Assembly: GCA_002070115.1 (NCBI GenBank)
Contig: MWCO01000008.1
Span: 1-64,000, forward strand
DNA length: 64,000 nucleotides
DNA from: Deltaproteobacteria bacterium ADurb.Bin207
GTDB lineage: Bacteria; Myxococcota_A; Polyangia; Polyangiales; Polyangiaceae
Direction: 5' to 3'
Shown here: one piece after another, positions 1 to 9,054 of the stretch
Numbering within the stretch: the stretch's first letter is position 1
Layout: every line of letters starts with the position of its first letter
Notes under the pieces: model-generated
Told to the model about the DNA's origin: nothing
Database searches by the model: none
What the model saw: only the letters and a program-made list of their open reading frames with translations
Position numbers and translations under genes: made by a program

Positions 1-32
1 GGTTGGGGGGGGACGAAACAAGAGCCTGCCGG

Positions 33-86
33 TTTGCAGGGCCATGGGGCCACATAACAAAGCTTTTTGCAGGACCATGGGGCCAC
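33..86. repeat. Two-copy direct repeat at left edge
   Basis: A 21-bp unit at 33-53 recurs at 66-86 with a single mismatch. Its core is GCAGGRCCATGGGGCCAC, and the two copies start 33 bp apart. The core contains an internal near-palindrome around CCATGG. Only two copies are visible and the left edge of the window may hide more. No function is assigned. It lies just left of a short AT-rich stretch and an IS91-type transposase remnant, so it may belong to a mobile-element boundary. Confidence 0.6.
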
Positions 87-114
87 CACAGCCGGGCTGG
101 AGGGGAATAGAGAC

Positions 115-242
115 AGCGGCAAATGATTGAGCTAAAATATTCATAAACTAGAAATTAGGACCAAGGAATTCGAATTTAATATTAATGAAGCAGATAGAAA
201 ACTCGAACGCCTCTACCAAGTCAGACCCAAACCTCAACGACC
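115..242. other. AT-rich stretch without a gene
   Basis: From about 115 to 200 the sequence becomes clearly AT-rich (ATATTCATAAAC, TTTAATATTAATGAAG), unlike the GC-rich neighbourhood. No convincing reading frame or RNA was seen. The right edge (about 205-246) carries a motif, GAACGCCTC followed by CTCAACGACCTCAGCC, that recurs at 12260-12303 at the right edge of a second AT-rich island. Confidence 0.5.
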
Positions 243-527
243 TCAGCCACCCGCGCTGTCGTTTAACCTAGGAACCACGTACTCACGCCACCGCGATGCG
301 CTCGACAACACGCCCACGTACCTGACCAAGGGATGTCGCGGTGGGGGCACCAGACTCGCAAGACATGCAAGAAATGGCACCCTTTCCATCAGCAGACGGG
401 TCCCGCTGCCCCTTGGGTACTCCATCTCGCGCATGACTCGCCCGTCGTTCGGGAGACTGAAGGACCCAGGCGCAACAAGCTGATGAGATGTCTTGGCGGT
501 CGCCACGGGTTGGCCGAATAGGCGCAA
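243..527 (-). pseudogene. IS91-type transposase remnant (internal fragment)
   Basis: The minus-strand frame reads DGRVMREMEYPRGSGTRLLM, then a stretch containing LASLVPPPRHPLVRYVGVLS and a WREYVVP end. This resembles the internal region of IS91/IS801-type (Y2) rolling-circle transposases, where a segment of the form L-x-x-LVPPPR-x-x-x-x-R-x-x-GVL is typical. Only about 90 residues are readable. The N-terminal catalytic half and the C-terminal zinc-binding segment are absent here. A C-terminal piece of the same family lies at 10780-10936 on the same strand. The assignment rests on family resemblance recalled from memory; it could be a different Y2-type element. Confidence 0.6.
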
Positions 528-600
528 GGGCCAGACGATCCCTAGCCCCGAGCTTTTCCTTCGCCCTACGGCAGCCGAAAACGGTACCTTGTTCCAAACC

Positions 601-3600
601 TCAGGCCTGCGCGCGCGTTTTGTCTCGCGTCACCCACTGCTGCAAACGCTCCATATACACATAGAACACAGGCGTGATGTACAGCGTGAGCAATTGGGAG
701 AACAAAAGCCCTCCCACGACCGCAAGCCCCAGTGGCTGTCGAGCTTCGGCGCCTGCCCCAATGCCGAGGGCAATCGGAAGCGTTCCGAACAAAGCCGCCA
801 TCGTCGTCATCATGATGGGACGAAAACGCACCAAACACGCTTGATGGATAGCCTCGCTGGAATCCGTCACCCCCGATCGTTTGGCCTCGATCGCAAAGTC
901 CACCATCATGATCCCGTTCTTTTTGACGAGCCCCACCAACAAGATCATTCCCACGAAGGCATAAACGTTGAGGTCCGTACGGAAGATCAACAGCGTAAGA
1001 AGCGCGCCAAATCCCGCGAAAGGAAGAGCCGACAGAATCGTGATGGGATGAATGAAGCTCTCGTACAGAATGCCAAGCACGATATAGATGACCACGATCG
1101 CCAGGATGAGCAGCAGGCCGAGCCCCGTCATCGATGAAGCGAAAGCTTCCGCCGTTCCTTGCAACGAGGTGGTCACGTTCTGCGGAAGGACATGGGCCGC
1201 GGCTTGTTGCACGCGCTGGACCGCGCGATCGAGACCCACACCCGGCTGAAGGTTGAATGAGATCGTCACCGCCGACACTTGTCCAGAATGGTTGACGCTC
1301 GACGGGCCAAGGCTCTCCGATCGCATCGTCAACCCACTAAGCGGAACCAATTCTCCGCGAGAAGAGCGGATATGAATGAGATCGAGTGCAGCGGGCTCCC
1401 GTTGAAACGCCGGATCCATCTCGAGAATCACCGAGTAGGTGTTGTTGGGAGCGTAGATGGTCGACACCTGACGATTGCCAAACGAGCTATACAGCGCGCT
1501 TTCGATTTGATCGATTCCAATGCCCAGCGACGCCGCCCGGTCGCGATCGATTCGCACATCCACCTGTGCGTTCTTGAGCTGAAGATCCGTGGTGACATCG
1601 CGGATCTCCGACAGCTCCTTCATGGCTTTCTCGAGTTCAGGAACCGAACGGTACAACGCCTGGGTATCGGTGCTTTGCAGGGTGAGTTGGTATTCGCTTT
1701 TGGTCAGACGGCCACCGATCCGAATGGAGGGGGGAACCTGCATAAACACTCTAATTCCAGGTACTTGCGCGAGTTTCGGGCGCAATTCCTCGATGACCTC
1801 CGAGGCGCTTGCGCTTCGTTCTCGACGCGGCTTCAGATTGATGAAGAGCATCCCGGTGTTGCTGCCCAAGCTCCCCCCACGATTGCCCGCGCTCGACATG
1901 AAAGCTTCCACATGCGGGCTTTCGGAAACGATCTTGGCGACTTTTCTCTGAAGCTCCACCATCGCCTCGAAAGAGATTCCTTCCGCGGCTTCCGTGAGCG
2001 CAAAAAGCTGTCCCGTGTCTTCCGTCGGCAAAAATCCCTTGGGAACACGTTGAAATAAGTATCCCGTCGCTCCCAGCACGAGCAACGAAAACACCATCGT
2101 CAGCCTTCGATGGCGCAGCACCACGTGAAGAGTGCGGCCATACCAGGCCACGATGGCATCGAAGACCCGTTCGGTGAAAGCATAGGCCTTTCCCTTCTTC
2201 CCGCCATTTTCCCCAAGAATCCGACTCGCCATCATCGGGCTTAGCGTCAACGACACAAACCCGGACACGAGAATCGCGACCGTGATGGTTACCGCGAACT
2301 CACGGAACAATCGGCCAACGATGCCTCCCATCAACAAGATCGGAATGAATACCGCCGCCAAAGACAGCGTCATCGACACGATCGTGAACGCGATTTCCTT
2401 GGAGCCTTCCAGGGCCGCTTCAAACCTTTTCTTGCCCATCTCCATGTGCCGCACGACGTTTTCGAGCATCACGATGGCGTCATCGACCACGAACCCCACC
2501 GACAACGTCAAAGCCATGAGCGACAGGTTGTTGAGGCTATAACCAAGAAGGTACATCGCGGCGAACGTGCCCAAAATCGACAGCGGCATGGCCACCGCGG
2601 GAATGATCGTGGCCCTGACGTTGCGGAGAAAAACAAAGATGACGCCGATGACGAGCCCAAGGGTGATGAGCAGCGTGAGCTGAACGTCATTGACAGATTC
2701 GCGCACCGATTCGCTTCGATCGTAAAGCAGCTTCAGGTTGACGGCAGCGGGCAAATCCGCCTCGAAACTGGGAAGCACTTCGCGGATCGACTTGGACACT
2801 TCCACGGTATTGGCGCCAGGCTGCTTTTGAACCGCAAGCACAATGGCGCGATCGTTCGTGAGCCATGCCGCAACCTTGTCGTTTTCCACGCCATCGAGCA
2901 CTTTGCCGAGTTGCTCCACACGCACGGGACTTCCGTTGGCGTAAGAGACGATGATCGGACCATAATCTTTCGCGCGCGTAAGCTGACCGTCGACATCGAT
3001 CGTGTACGCCTTCGAAGGACCATAGAGTGTCCCCGTAGGCATATTGACGTTCGAGGATTGGATGGCTCGCGCGACTTCGTCGATTCCGATACCCCGAGCC
3101 TTGAGTTTGCGAGGGTCCACCTGAACGCGCACCGCGTACTTCTGCGAGCCATAGACCTGAACTTGCGCCACGCCGCGCAACATCGACAACCGCTGCGCAA
3201 GCATCGTCTCCGCATACTCGTTGACCACGTGCAGCGGCAGTGTCGCCGAACTCAGCGAGATACGAATGATTGGCTCTTCCGCGGGATTGACCTTTCGATA
3301 CGAAGGTGGACTCGGCATGTCGCGGGGCAACTGCCTCGCCGCCCGCGACATCGCCGCCTGCACATCCTGAGCTGCACCATCAAGTTCCCGTCGAAGATCG
3401 AATTGCAACGTGATCTGTGTGTTGCCCAAGGAGCTGGTCGACGTCATCGAGTCCACGCCATCGATGGTCGAAAACTCTTTTTCGAGCGGCGTGGCCACGG
3501 ATGCCGCCATCGTTTCGGGACTCGCCCCAGGCAACGAGGCCATCACCACGATGGTAGGAAAGTCCACGTTCGGTAGTGGGCTGACGGGAAGCAGCGGATA

Positions 3601-3684
3601 CGCAATCAACCCTATGAGCAGCAGGGTGAACGTCACCAGGGTGGTCATCACCGGGCGCCTGACGAACGGCGCGGATACGTTCAT
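601..3684 (-). CDS. RND multidrug efflux pump, inner-membrane subunit
   Basis: A 1,027-residue protein of normal length for the hydrophobe/amphiphile efflux (AcrB/MdtB/MdtC) branch of the RND superfamily. It should drive proton-coupled export of drugs or other amphiphiles through the inner membrane. It starts MNVSAPFVRRPVMTTLV with the first transmembrane helix at about 11-30. The TM4 segment holds the proton-relay acids (SVGFVVDDAIVMLENVVRH). Two large periplasmic loops separate TM1-2 and TM7-8, and the C-terminal helices include PLALAVVGGLLFSQLLT-type sequence. Its start overlaps the stop of the adaptor gene by 4 bp (ATGA), so the two are translationally coupled. The substrate cannot be read from sequence. 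Last gene of a three-gene operon. Confidence 0.95.
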   Translation of the reverse strand: MNVSAPFVRRPVMTTLVTFTLLLIGLIAYPLLPVSPLPNVDFPTIVVMASLPGASPETMAASVATPLEKEFSTIDGVDSMTSTSSLGNTQITLQFDLRRELDGAAQDVQAAMSRAARQLPRDMPSPPSYRKVNPAEEPIIRISLSSATLPLHVVNEYAETMLAQRLSMLRGVAQVQVYGSQKYAVRVQVDPRKLKARGIGIDEVARAIQSSNVNMPTGTLYGPSKAYTIDVDGQLTRAKDYGPIIVSYANGSPVRVEQLGKVLDGVENDKVAAWLTNDRAIVLAVQKQPGANTVEVSKSIREVLPSFEADLPAAVNLKLLYDRSESVRESVNDVQLTLLITLGLVIGVIFVFLRNVRATIIPAVAMPLSILGTFAAMYLLGYSLNNLSLMALTLSVGFVVDDAIVMLENVVRHMEMGKKRFEAALEGSKEIAFTIVSMTLSLAAVFIPILLMGGIVGRLFREFAVTITVAILVSGFVSLTLSPMMASRILGENGGKKGKAYAFTERVFDAIVAWYGRTLHVVLRHRRLTMVFSLLVLGATGYLFQRVPKGFLPTEDTGQLFALTEAAEGISFEAMVELQRKVAKIVSESPHVEAFMSSAGNRGGSLGSNTGMLFINLKPRRERSASASEVIEELRPKLAQVPGIRVFMQVPPSIRIGGRLTKSEYQLTLQSTDTQALYRSVPELEKAMKELSEIRDVTTDLQLKNAQVDVRIDRDRAASLGIGIDQIESALYSSFGNRQVSTIYAPNNTYSVILEMDPAFQREPAALDLIHIRSSRGELVPLSGLTMRSESLGPSSVNHSGQVSAVTISFNLQPGVGLDRAVQRVQQAAAHVLPQNVTTSLQGTAEAFASSMTGLGLLLILAIVVIYIVLGILYESFIHPITILSALPFAGFGALLTLLIFRTDLNVYAFVGMILLVGLVKKNGIMMVDFAIEAKRSGVTDSSEAIHQACLVRFRPIMMTTMAALFGTLPIALGIGAGAEARQPLGLAVVGGLLFSQLLTLYITPVFYVYMERLQQWVTRDKTRAQA

Positions 3685-4874
3685 GGTGATGAACTCCCTA
3701 CGGGAGCAGCAGAAGCCGAGCCGGACGGAACGACTGCGCGCGTCGGTGAGCCCGTCTTGATTTCCACCTTCGAGCCCGACGTGAGCTGCAATTGTCCATC
3801 GGTCACCACCACCTCGTCGGGTGACAACCCGCTCTCGATCACGCTTTCTTGCCCCACGGAACGATTCACAACGACTTTACGTACCGAAGCCACTCCCTCC
3901 GCGCTCACCACATAAACGAATTCACCTTCACGACTCTGTTGTATCGCGGACGCTGGAACGACAATCGCGTCTTGTTGCACGCGAAGCTGGAGCACCACAT
4001 CCACATATTGCCCCGGCCAGAGCCGTTCCAGCTCGTTGGCGAACAACGCTTTGAGTTCGATCGTGCCCGTGGCACTGTCCACGGTGTTTTCGAGCATCGT
4101 CAATTCACCATGTTCAGGTTCCGGGGAACCATCACGCACGTGAGCCGTGACCGACGGTTTTCCTTCCCGCATTCGCTGTCGAATGCTTGCCACATATTGC
4201 TCGGGCACGGAAAAGCGAGCGAAGATGGGTTTGACCTGACGAATGACCACGAGCGCTTTATCGTTGGGCTTCACGACGTTGCCCGGTTGAACGAGCAAGC
4301 TTCCGGTTCGTCCTTCGATGGGAGAGCGAATGGTGGCGTATTGCAAGTTGATCGAAGCGGCATCGACGGCGCTTCGATCGGCGCGTAGCGACGCTTCCAA
4401 CGCATCGACATTGGCTTTGGCGCGATCGTAATCCTCTTTGGAAACGTAGTCTTTTTCGAGCAACGAGTCGTAACGAGCCAGCTCCCGTTTCGCGTTGTCG
4501 ATCAGAACCTGATTTCGATCCCTTCGGGCCACCAACTCGCGCATGGCTGCATCGAAGGGGCGACGATCCAACACGAAGAGGACCTGGTCTTTGCGCACCA
4601 TATCCCCTTCGTTGAATCCAACTTTTTGAAGCTGCCCGCCCACTTGTGCCTGCACGGACACCACGGAATAAGCTTCGATACTTCCGGTGGCCTTGATGTC
4701 GACCGGCATTGTTTTTCGTACAACTTTTTCAACAAGGACGGGTACCGGACGAGAGGAGCGTCCTTGTTGCTGCCCTTGGCTGTCGCGACAGGCGGGCAAA
4801 AGCAGCACGAGCCACAGAAACACGATGGGCCAGAAGGAAAAACCGGGCGAAAAGCGACGAGGAAGATGGTCCAC
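3681..4874 (-). CDS. RND efflux adaptor (membrane fusion) lipoprotein
   Basis: A 397-residue HlyD/MdtA-type periplasmic adaptor that links the RND pump to the outer-membrane channel. The N-terminus is a lipoprotein signal (SFWPIVFLWLVLLLPAC; acylated Cys near residue 29). A lipoyl/biotinyl half-motif follows (GSIEAYSVVSVQAQVGGQL), then an alpha-helical hairpin (about 105-170, RRDRNQVLIDNAKRELARYD), the second lipoyl half (IRSPIEGRTGSLLVQPGNVV) and a beta-barrel/MP-proximal region. The C-terminus is Ser/Ala-rich (SPTRAVVPSGSASAAPVGSS). It lies 2 bp downstream of the outer-membrane channel gene and overlaps the pump gene by 4 bp. Confidence 0.93.
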   Translation of the reverse strand: MDHLPRRFSPGFSFWPIVFLWLVLLLPACRDSQGQQQGRSSRPVPVLVEKVVRKTMPVDIKATGSIEAYSVVSVQAQVGGQLQKVGFNEGDMVRKDQVLFVLDRRPFDAAMRELVARRDRNQVLIDNAKRELARYDSLLEKDYVSKEDYDRAKANVDALEASLRADRSAVDAASINLQYATIRSPIEGRTGSLLVQPGNVVKPNDKALVVIRQVKPIFARFSVPEQYVASIRQRMREGKPSVTAHVRDGSPEPEHGELTMLENTVDSATGTIELKALFANELERLWPGQYVDVVLQLRVQQDAIVVPASAIQQSREGEFVYVVSAEGVASVRKVVVNRSVGQESVIESGLSPDEVVVTDGQLQLTSGSKVEIKTGSPTRAVVPSGSASAAPVGSSSP

Positions 4875-4876
4875 GG

Positions 4877-6415
4877 TTACCTCGATATCGGGGGAGCAAG
4901 GGAAGACCCGCGTGGAGCTGCCGTGGGCGTGGAGGGAACCGAGCCACCCTCGAGCACGCTTTGCTGAACATCAGTAAGCGTTCTTCGCCCCAACTCGCCT
5001 GCATCGTGGGCCAATTGAACCCGAGCAAGAATCCACTCCGCTCTCGCCTTGACGTGTTGAGAACGTGCTGATGCCAGGGAAGATTGAGCAGCCATCAGGT
5101 CGAGAATCGTCCCCACCCCTGCTTCGTACCGCCCCCTGGCAAGCTGTTCCCATTCCATGGAGATCTTCAAAAGAGCGCTTGCCTCATCCACTTGCTCCGC
5201 GGCCGTGCGAAGACGCAACCATGCGGTCCACACGTCCAGAGCAATTCGTCGTTCGAGCGCGCGGGCGTCGGCCTCGGCCGCCATGGCTTCCCACTGGGCG
5301 CGCTGCTGTTCGTAACTATCGGAAAACCCAGCAAAAATTGGTATATTGAAGGTTAGCGACACGCCCCAATTATCCCCATGGGTCCCGTAGGTTTGCGGCA
5401 GGTAGTAGCCACGACTCGCATTCGCATCGAGAGAAAGCGTGGGCATGCCCCGATGCTTGACAGATTCCGCGCGTTGCCAGGAAGCAGCCGCTGCCGCTTT
5501 GATGGCCACCAGATCCGGACGCGACCGAAGCGCCTTGCCGAGCAACTGCTCCGCGCCCTCCGTGACGTCTTGCGCATGTACATCGTCTGCCAGGGGCTCC
5601 AACTCGAATTGCACATCGGGAGTCATCCCTAGCTGTACCGCGAGGGCGCTGCGCATCACGCGTGCTTGCCCCTGTGCTGTCGACACCGCCATGCGCGCTC
5701 TGGACAGCGAGGTTCGCGATTGAAGCACATCGCCCAACGCCGCCTTTCCCGAACCGTGCAAGGCTGTCGCCGCCTCCAGGCTCGAAGTGGCGGTCTTTTC
5801 ATCCGCTTTCGCCGCCTCGACCAACGCTTCCGCACTGACGCAGCGATAATACGCATCCACCACGAACAACACTTGGTCTTGTAAAGCTGCGCCATGGGCA
5901 CCATTGGCTGCAATCACGGCCGCCAGTTCCGCTTGCTCATTGGCGGACCGCGCCCCGAAATCCAACAGCAGCCAACTCAACTTCGCATACGGACCGATCG
6001 TGCCTTGTGTCAAAGACATCCGGCCACCTTGCAGGGTTTGATGATTATACGAACCCGTGGCCCCCACATCCAACCGAGGATAATAACCCGCTTCCGATGT
6101 CCCCAGGCGCGCGGCTGCCGCTCGCGCTCGAAACCATGTCGCTTGCGTGCGCGGATCGTTACGCATCGCAAGGTCCACGGCCATGCCTACCGTGAGCTTT
6201 CCTCCGGGTGCGCTTTGTTTCGGCGAAAACGTCGGAACAACCTCCGACCCTCGCGACGTTGCCCCTTCGACGCTGGGCGCCGACGACAGGTCCCATGGTT
6301 CCTGCGGCGACTCGGAGGTGGCTGCACCTCGACCAACGCTGGGCAGAGCGGGACGACACGAGGCATGAAGCCCCGCCAACAGGAACAACAAGGAGATTCG
6401 AATGAGCAGTCGCAT
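4877..6415 (-). CDS. TolC-family outer-membrane efflux lipoprotein
   Basis: A 512-residue outer-membrane efflux protein of the TolC/NodT type, the exit duct for the RND pump encoded downstream. The start MRLLIRISLLFLLAGLHASC is a lipoprotein signal with the acylated Cys at position 20, as in OprM/NodT-type lipoproteins. Two repeats of long amphipathic helices follow, typical of the family (for example AQWEAMAAEADARALERRIA and LARGRYEAGVGTILDLMAAQ, the conserved R-Y-E-A-G segment preceding a hydrophobic turn). First gene of the operon TolC-adaptor-pump. A weak sigma-70-like promoter is possible just upstream (6437-6466). Confidence 0.93.
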   Translation of the reverse strand: MRLLIRISLLFLLAGLHASCRPALPSVGRGAATSESPQEPWDLSSAPSVEGATSRGSEVVPTFSPKQSAPGGKLTVGMAVDLAMRNDPRTQATWFRARAAAARLGTSEAGYYPRLDVGATGSYNHQTLQGGRMSLTQGTIGPYAKLSWLLLDFGARSANEQAELAAVIAANGAHGAALQDQVLFVVDAYYRCVSAEALVEAAKADEKTATSSLEAATALHGSGKAALGDVLQSRTSLSRARMAVSTAQGQARVMRSALAVQLGMTPDVQFELEPLADDVHAQDVTEGAEQLLGKALRSRPDLVAIKAAAAASWQRAESVKHRGMPTLSLDANASRGYYLPQTYGTHGDNWGVSLTFNIPIFAGFSDSYEQQRAQWEAMAAEADARALERRIALDVWTAWLRLRTAAEQVDEASALLKISMEWEQLARGRYEAGVGTILDLMAAQSSLASARSQHVKARAEWILARVQLAHDAGELGRRTLTDVQQSVLEGGSVPSTPTAAPRGSSLAPPISR

Positions 6416-6436
6416 TCCGATCGAGTGGTGATCGTT

Positions 6437-6466
6437 CTATTAGGACCGGAACCAACATCATGTAAA
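6437..6466 (-). promoter_or_regulatory. Possible promoter of the RND operon
   Basis: On the minus strand TTTACA (6461-6466) is followed after 18 bp by TAATAG (6437-6442), about 20 bp ahead of the first codon at 6415. The -35 matches 5/6 of the consensus but the -10 only 3/6, so this is a weak inference. No operator palindrome was recognised and no local TetR- or MarR-type regulator gene is present. Confidence 0.3.
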
Positions 6467-6597
6467 CCCCTGCTTCCGCCTGGCAGCGACCAAACGACGG
6501 AAATTCACTCCGTTTGTCTTTCATCTACCCACGGCATCGTCACGATTTTTTTCTCATGCCTTGTCTCACCTCATACGGCAAGGCACCCTGTGAACTC

Positions 6598-9054
6598 ATG
6601 CGTGCTGCCTTCTTGCCGTTCGTCGTCACCGCATTTTGTTTCGCATCCGAAACCGCGGCTGGTGATCTACCAGCACAGATCGCTGCGCATTGGCAGAACG
6701 CCGACTCACCGACCGACAACGATTACGTCACACTGCATGCCTTCGTGCCAAGCCCCACGGATGCGCGCGCACAAGGTCTATTTCCCATTGCACCGGGTTT
6801 CGCAAGCATTCGTCTGCGTCGGGATCGAGTCGATACGTTCCTCGCGTCGCATCCAACACTGCCGTTGGGCTGGTCCCCTGCCCTTCGCCCACAACTCGAC
6901 CGACTCACCGACTGGACCCGGGCCTCGACATTTCGAAACACCACGGGACGCGACGGTTCTGGAGTCGTCGTCGGTATCGTCGACACGGGTGTCGATGCCA
7001 TGCATCCTGATCTTCGCAAGCAAGACGGCTCCACCCGCATCGCGTGGATGCTCGACTTGTCGCGACAAGCCACCGGCAAACACCCGGACCTAGAGCAGCG
7101 TTTCGGATGCCATGACCTCGAAACCGGTGGTTGTGCCATCCTCGACGCCGCGGATATCGACCAAGCCATCCAATCGCTCGTGGGCACCGATGAACCTCGG
7201 GATACCCTGGGGCATGGAACCCATGTGGCCTCCATCGCCGCGGGCAACGGACTTGGCTCCGCCGAACAACGGTTCGCGGGAGTTGCTCCTGGTGCCACGC
7301 TCGTCATCGTCAACGCCACGAGGCAAAGCACCGAAGAGATAAGCGATGCGGATGCGTTGCTCGCCACAACTTTCGTTTTCGATCGCGCCGATGCCATGGG
7401 CCAGCCAGCCGTCGTGAACATGAGCCTTGGAGTGGACTTTGGACCTCACGATGGGACCTCTTGGCTCGAGCAAGGACTCGCCTCGTTCGTGGGGGCCGAG
7501 CACCCCGGACACGCAATCGTGGTAGCCGCCGGAAATAGCGGAGGACTATACCTATCCGGACAATACACCTTTGGAATCCACACGGAAACGCGCGTGATTC
7601 GGCATACGCGGGTGCGGGTTCCCATGCAAGCCATCTCACCGGCTGCGGCCACCCTACGAGGCACCGTGTACGTGTGGTTGACCTGGCGCGAAGGTGATGC
7701 ACTTTCGGTGGGTATCGAAGGACCCGAGGGGGACGTCTGGATCGATCCTATTTCGCCTGGAAATACAGCCTATTACAAGACGACTTCTGCTGGGAAAAAT
7801 GTCGAAACCATCATTCTGAACGAATATCGAGGCAAAGAGAGTCCCATTTCCGATGCCACGCGAGGCGCCGTTCTTTTGGTGCATGGAGGTTGGAGCACGC
7901 ACGGCCCCATCACCCTCTTGCTCGAAGGCGATGGTACGGCGGAGCTTTGGCTCCAAGGTGTCGGGGAAGCCGGACTATCCCAAAATGGTCTTGGCATGAT
8001 GTTCCCGCGAGCTGTCAAGCACGGAACCGTCAGCGTGCCGGCAACCCATCCCGCCATCATCGCGGTGGGAGCTAGTCTCAATCGCCTTCAGTGGCGCAAC
8101 TCCAACAATCAACAGGTCCAAATCGAAAAATTTGGTTCCCAAACCCCGCCCATCGAAGACAGCATCGCATTTTTTTCAGGGTCAGGTCCCTCTTCCACCG
8201 GAATCCTCAAACCAGATATCTCCGCTCCAGGAGCTTTCGTCGCCGCTGCCATGAGCCGCGATGCCGCTCCCTCGGTCAACCCGTTCAGCATGTTTGCCAA
8301 TGACCCATCTACCTGCCCCACCGCGTCGGTGCCATGCATGGTCGTCACGCCCTATCACGCCATTGCGTCAGGTACGTCCATGGCAGCTCCCGCGGTCGCC
8401 GGAGCCCTTGCTTTGCTGCTATCTGTAGACCCGACCCTGACTGCGCCCGAGTTGCTGACGTTGCTGCAGGCGGGCGCACGATGGCCCGAAGGCAGCGTTC
8501 CTTTTCCGTTTCAAATGGGTCCTGGCGTGTTGGACGTGGCCGGAGCGCTGGAAGCCTACGAACTGCTCGGACAGCCGCGGCTTCGAGAACCCGACACGTC
8601 CAAAAGCTGGTTTGTCTTGGCAAACGCGTATATGAGACCCGATCCCAGGCAACCGGTGTGTGGGTTGATCGAAACAAGGACCAGCGATGGAAGCGTGGCG
8701 GATGGTTTCGACGCCGGGCTGTTGAGCCTTCGTGTCGATGGCGCCAACGTGTCGCGTCCGCTCACGCGCCAAGCTCCCGGGTTGTGGACATTTTGTGTGG
8801 CAGCGCCCACGGACTCCGGCGGCGGAACGGCGGGCATCGAGGTGGCGTATCAAGGCGAACCTATTGGAAATAAACAGTATTTACTCATCGGGGTCGATCC
8901 ATTCGTGGCTCGCGAAGGAGTGCTGGCCCGCGGCGGATGCTGCATGCACCCAACTGCAAACACCGCTTCCGCCTGGTGGCTGCTTGGCCTTGGCTTGTGG
9001 ATTCGACGCCGAAAACGAATTCAGAAACTGCCGCCGAGGCTAAGCCCCGTGTAA
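6598..9054 (+). CDS. Secreted S8 subtilisin-like serine protease with MYXO-CTERM-like anchor
   Basis: An 818-residue protein from the chosen ATG at 6598. Upstream in-frame ATGs at 6514 and 6556 would bury the signal peptide MRAAFLPFVVTAFCFASETAAG. The catalytic triad of family S8 is complete: Asp129 in VVGIVDTGVDAMHPDL, His206 in DTLGHGTHVASIAAGNG, oxyanion Asn313 in VVAAGNSGG and Ser594 in ASGTSMAAPAVAGALALLL. The C-terminus has a Cys pair (781-782, GGCCMHP), a hydrophobic span (AWWLLGLGLWI) and a basic cluster (RRRKR), the tripartite layout of MYXO-CTERM sorting signals of myxobacteria. It is probably exported, processed and held at the cell surface. About 250 residues lie between the Asn and Ser motifs, larger than in plain subtilisin. 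The 3' end overlaps the opposite TPR gene by 34 bp. Confidence 0.93.
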   Translation: MRAAFLPFVVTAFCFASETAAGDLPAQIAAHWQNADSPTDNDYVTLHAFVPSPTDARAQGLFPIAPGFASIRLRRDRVDTFLASHPTLPLGWSPALRPQLDRLTDWTRASTFRNTTGRDGSGVVVGIVDTGVDAMHPDLRKQDGSTRIAWMLDLSRQATGKHPDLEQRFGCHDLETGGCAILDAADIDQAIQSLVGTDEPRDTLGHGTHVASIAAGNGLGSAEQRFAGVAPGATLVIVNATRQSTEEISDADALLATTFVFDRADAMGQPAVVNMSLGVDFGPHDGTSWLEQGLASFVGAEHPGHAIVVAAGNSGGLYLSGQYTFGIHTETRVIRHTRVRVPMQAISPAAATLRGTVYVWLTWREGDALSVGIEGPEGDVWIDPISPGNTAYYKTTSAGKNVETIILNEYRGKESPISDATRGAVLLVHGGWSTHGPITLLLEGDGTAELWLQGVGEAGLSQNGLGMMFPRAVKHGTVSVPATHPAIIAVGASLNRLQWRNSNNQQVQIEKFGSQTPPIEDSIAFFSGSGPSSTGILKPDISAPGAFVAAAMSRDAAPSVNPFSMFANDPSTCPTASVPCMVVTPYHAIASGTSMAAPAVAGALALLLSVDPTLTAPELLTLLQAGARWPEGSVPFPFQMGPGVLDVAGALEAYELLGQPRLREPDTSKSWFVLANAYMRPDPRQPVCGLIETRTSDGSVADGFDAGLLSLRVDGANVSRPLTRQAPGLWTFCVAAPTDSGGGTAGIEVAYQGEPIGNKQYLLIGVDPFVAREGVLARGGCCMHPTANTASAWWLLGLGLWIRRRKRIQKLPPRLSPV

